This document shows, one piece after another, positions 6,089 to 6,826 of a stretch of 6,826 bases of DNA. Source of the DNA: Xanthobacteraceae bacterium. Lineage in GTDB: Bacteria > Pseudomonadota > Alphaproteobacteria > Rhizobiales > Xanthobacteraceae. Below the pieces are notes generated by a model. It had not been told where the DNA came from and searched no databases. It was given only the letters and a program-made list of their open reading frames with translations. The translations under genes and the position numbers were made by a program. How positions within the stretch are numbered: position 1 is the stretch's first letter; every line of letters starts with the position of its first letter. The stretch is taken from NCBI GenBank assembly GCA_030040825.1, contig JASHSY010000310.1, positions 1 to 6,826 of the forward strand, written 5' to 3'.

Positions 6089-6826
6089 TCAGGCCACCGT
6101 TTCGGAGACGTCCGCGGGCATATTCGCTATCGGGCGAGAGGCATAATAAATGACCAGCCCGACCGTCATCATGGCGACGCCGGCAAGTGATTGCAGCGGC
6201 CGGTTGACCACAAGATAATACATCATGAAAAGCGTCACGCTGAGGAAAATGATCGGTGTCACCGGGTAGCCCCAGGCGCGATAGGGACGGGCTAATTTGG
6301 GGTGGCTGATGCGCATTTTGATGACGCCCAATACGGTAAAAAAGGAGCAGAAGGCAAGGCTGAATTGGATGAAATCCAGCACCGCCTCGAAGCTCTGGGT
6401 CAGCAACAGCAAGTTCGCCACCAGCAGCTGAAAAACGATAGCGATTGCCGGCACACCGTGCCGGGATTTGCGCGCGAAGATGCGCAAAAGAGGCATGTCT
6501 TCGCCCATGGTCATGGTCACGCGCGGTCCGATCCAGGTCATGGCGCTGATCGAGGAAACCAGTCCAAGGCAGATCAGCGCGCCGACAATGCGTCCGCCAA
6601 ATTCGCCGAATACATGCTTGCCGGCGATGACAGCCACATCGATCTGGCCGGCCAATTCATGCATTGGCGTGGTCAGCAGAAAGACCGCGTTGAGCAGAAC
6701 GTAAAGCGCGACGACAATGCCGGTGCCGGCGAACAATGCTCGCGGCAGATTGCGGCTCGGTTCGCGCAGTTCGCCGACGATATAGGTCGCCGCGTTCCAA
6801 CCTGAATAGGAGTACATGACGAACAC
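6089..6826 (-). CDS. Amino-acid permease of the APC superfamily (N-terminal part outside window)
   Basis: The 245 visible residues are the C-terminal half of an amino acid/polyamine/organocation permease of the cytoplasmic membrane, which imports or exchanges amino acids or amines. The visible part opens with YSYSGWNAATYIVGELREP and NLPRAL (5-31), the characteristic segment around helix 6 and the following loop. Hydrophobic helices lie at about 32-52, 78-99, 124-145, 148-170, 188-207 and 213-230. The sequence HPKLARPYRAWGYPVTP (175-191) is a hallmark of the amino-acid members before the last helix pair. Family members run to about 440-480 residues, so roughly 200 are missing and the GTG at the edge is not the start. 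Substrate cannot be told: the specificity helices 1 and 3 are not in view. Its TGA lies 6 bp ahead of the exported-protein ATG, the tightest spacing in the cluster, so translational coupling is likely. Confidence 0.93.
   Translation of the reverse strand: MFVMYSYSGWNAATYIVGELREPSRNLPRALFAGTGIVVALYVLLNAVFLLTTPMHELAGQIDVAVIAGKHVFGEFGGRIVGALICLGLVSSISAMTWIGPRVTMTMGEDMPLLRIFARKSRHGVPAIAIVFQLLVANLLLLTQSFEAVLDFIQFSLAFCSFFTVLGVIKMRISHPKLARPYRAWGYPVTPIIFLSVTLFMMYYLVVNRPLQSLAGVAMMTVGLVIYYASRPIANMPADVSETVA

Noticed and set aside
6302..6805. A 167-codon plus-strand frame opposite the amino-acid permease
   Set aside because: Antisense shadow of a membrane protein rich in His, Gln and Asp; no family features.

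Overview
The window comes from a GC-rich genome. The gene set and protein signatures fit an alphaproteobacterium of the Hyphomicrobiales (Rhizobiales), in the Bradyrhizobium / Rhodopseudomonas / Xanthobacteraceae neighbourhood. The main pointers are an MnmA of rhizobial type, a Rhodobacter-type phospholipid N-methyltransferase, and a CCA-encoding elongator tRNA-Met of alphaproteobacterial type. This placement rests on recalled family patterns, not on a search.

Layout. Bases 1-1849 are read on the plus strand: the 3' part of mnmA (start just outside the window), then 33 bp later a small SAM-dependent methyltransferase that looks like an R-type PmtA. These converge on a minus-strand block filling 1862-6826. 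Read in its own direction, that block holds an amino-acid permease of the APC superfamily (5' end outside the window), a 445-residue exported protein of unknown function, a membrane-anchored alpha/beta-hydrolase, a NiCoT-family nickel/cobalt permease, and a tRNA-Met(CAT). Only 12 bp separate the methyltransferase stop from the tRNA 3' end.

How the genes relate. The permease and the exported protein are 6 bp apart and surely co-transcribed. The hydrolase follows after 58 bp and the nickel/cobalt permease after about 90 bp, so these may be read through or have their own promoters. A promoter-like element sits in front of the nickel/cobalt permease, and another lies across its stop codon in front of the tRNA. 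MnmA and the tRNA both concern translation but are convergent, with no sign of shared control. The permease, exported protein and anchored hydrolase could form an envelope-associated uptake or processing module, but the sequence does not name a substrate.

No mobile element, CRISPR array, riboswitch or phage gene was seen. Most of the window is ordinary chromosomal DNA. The parts most worth a second look are the 3' end of the exported-protein gene (a terminator-like hairpin inside the reading frame, with a different frame ending just before it), the uncharacterised exported protein/hydrolase pair, and the tRNA promoter embedded in the preceding gene.
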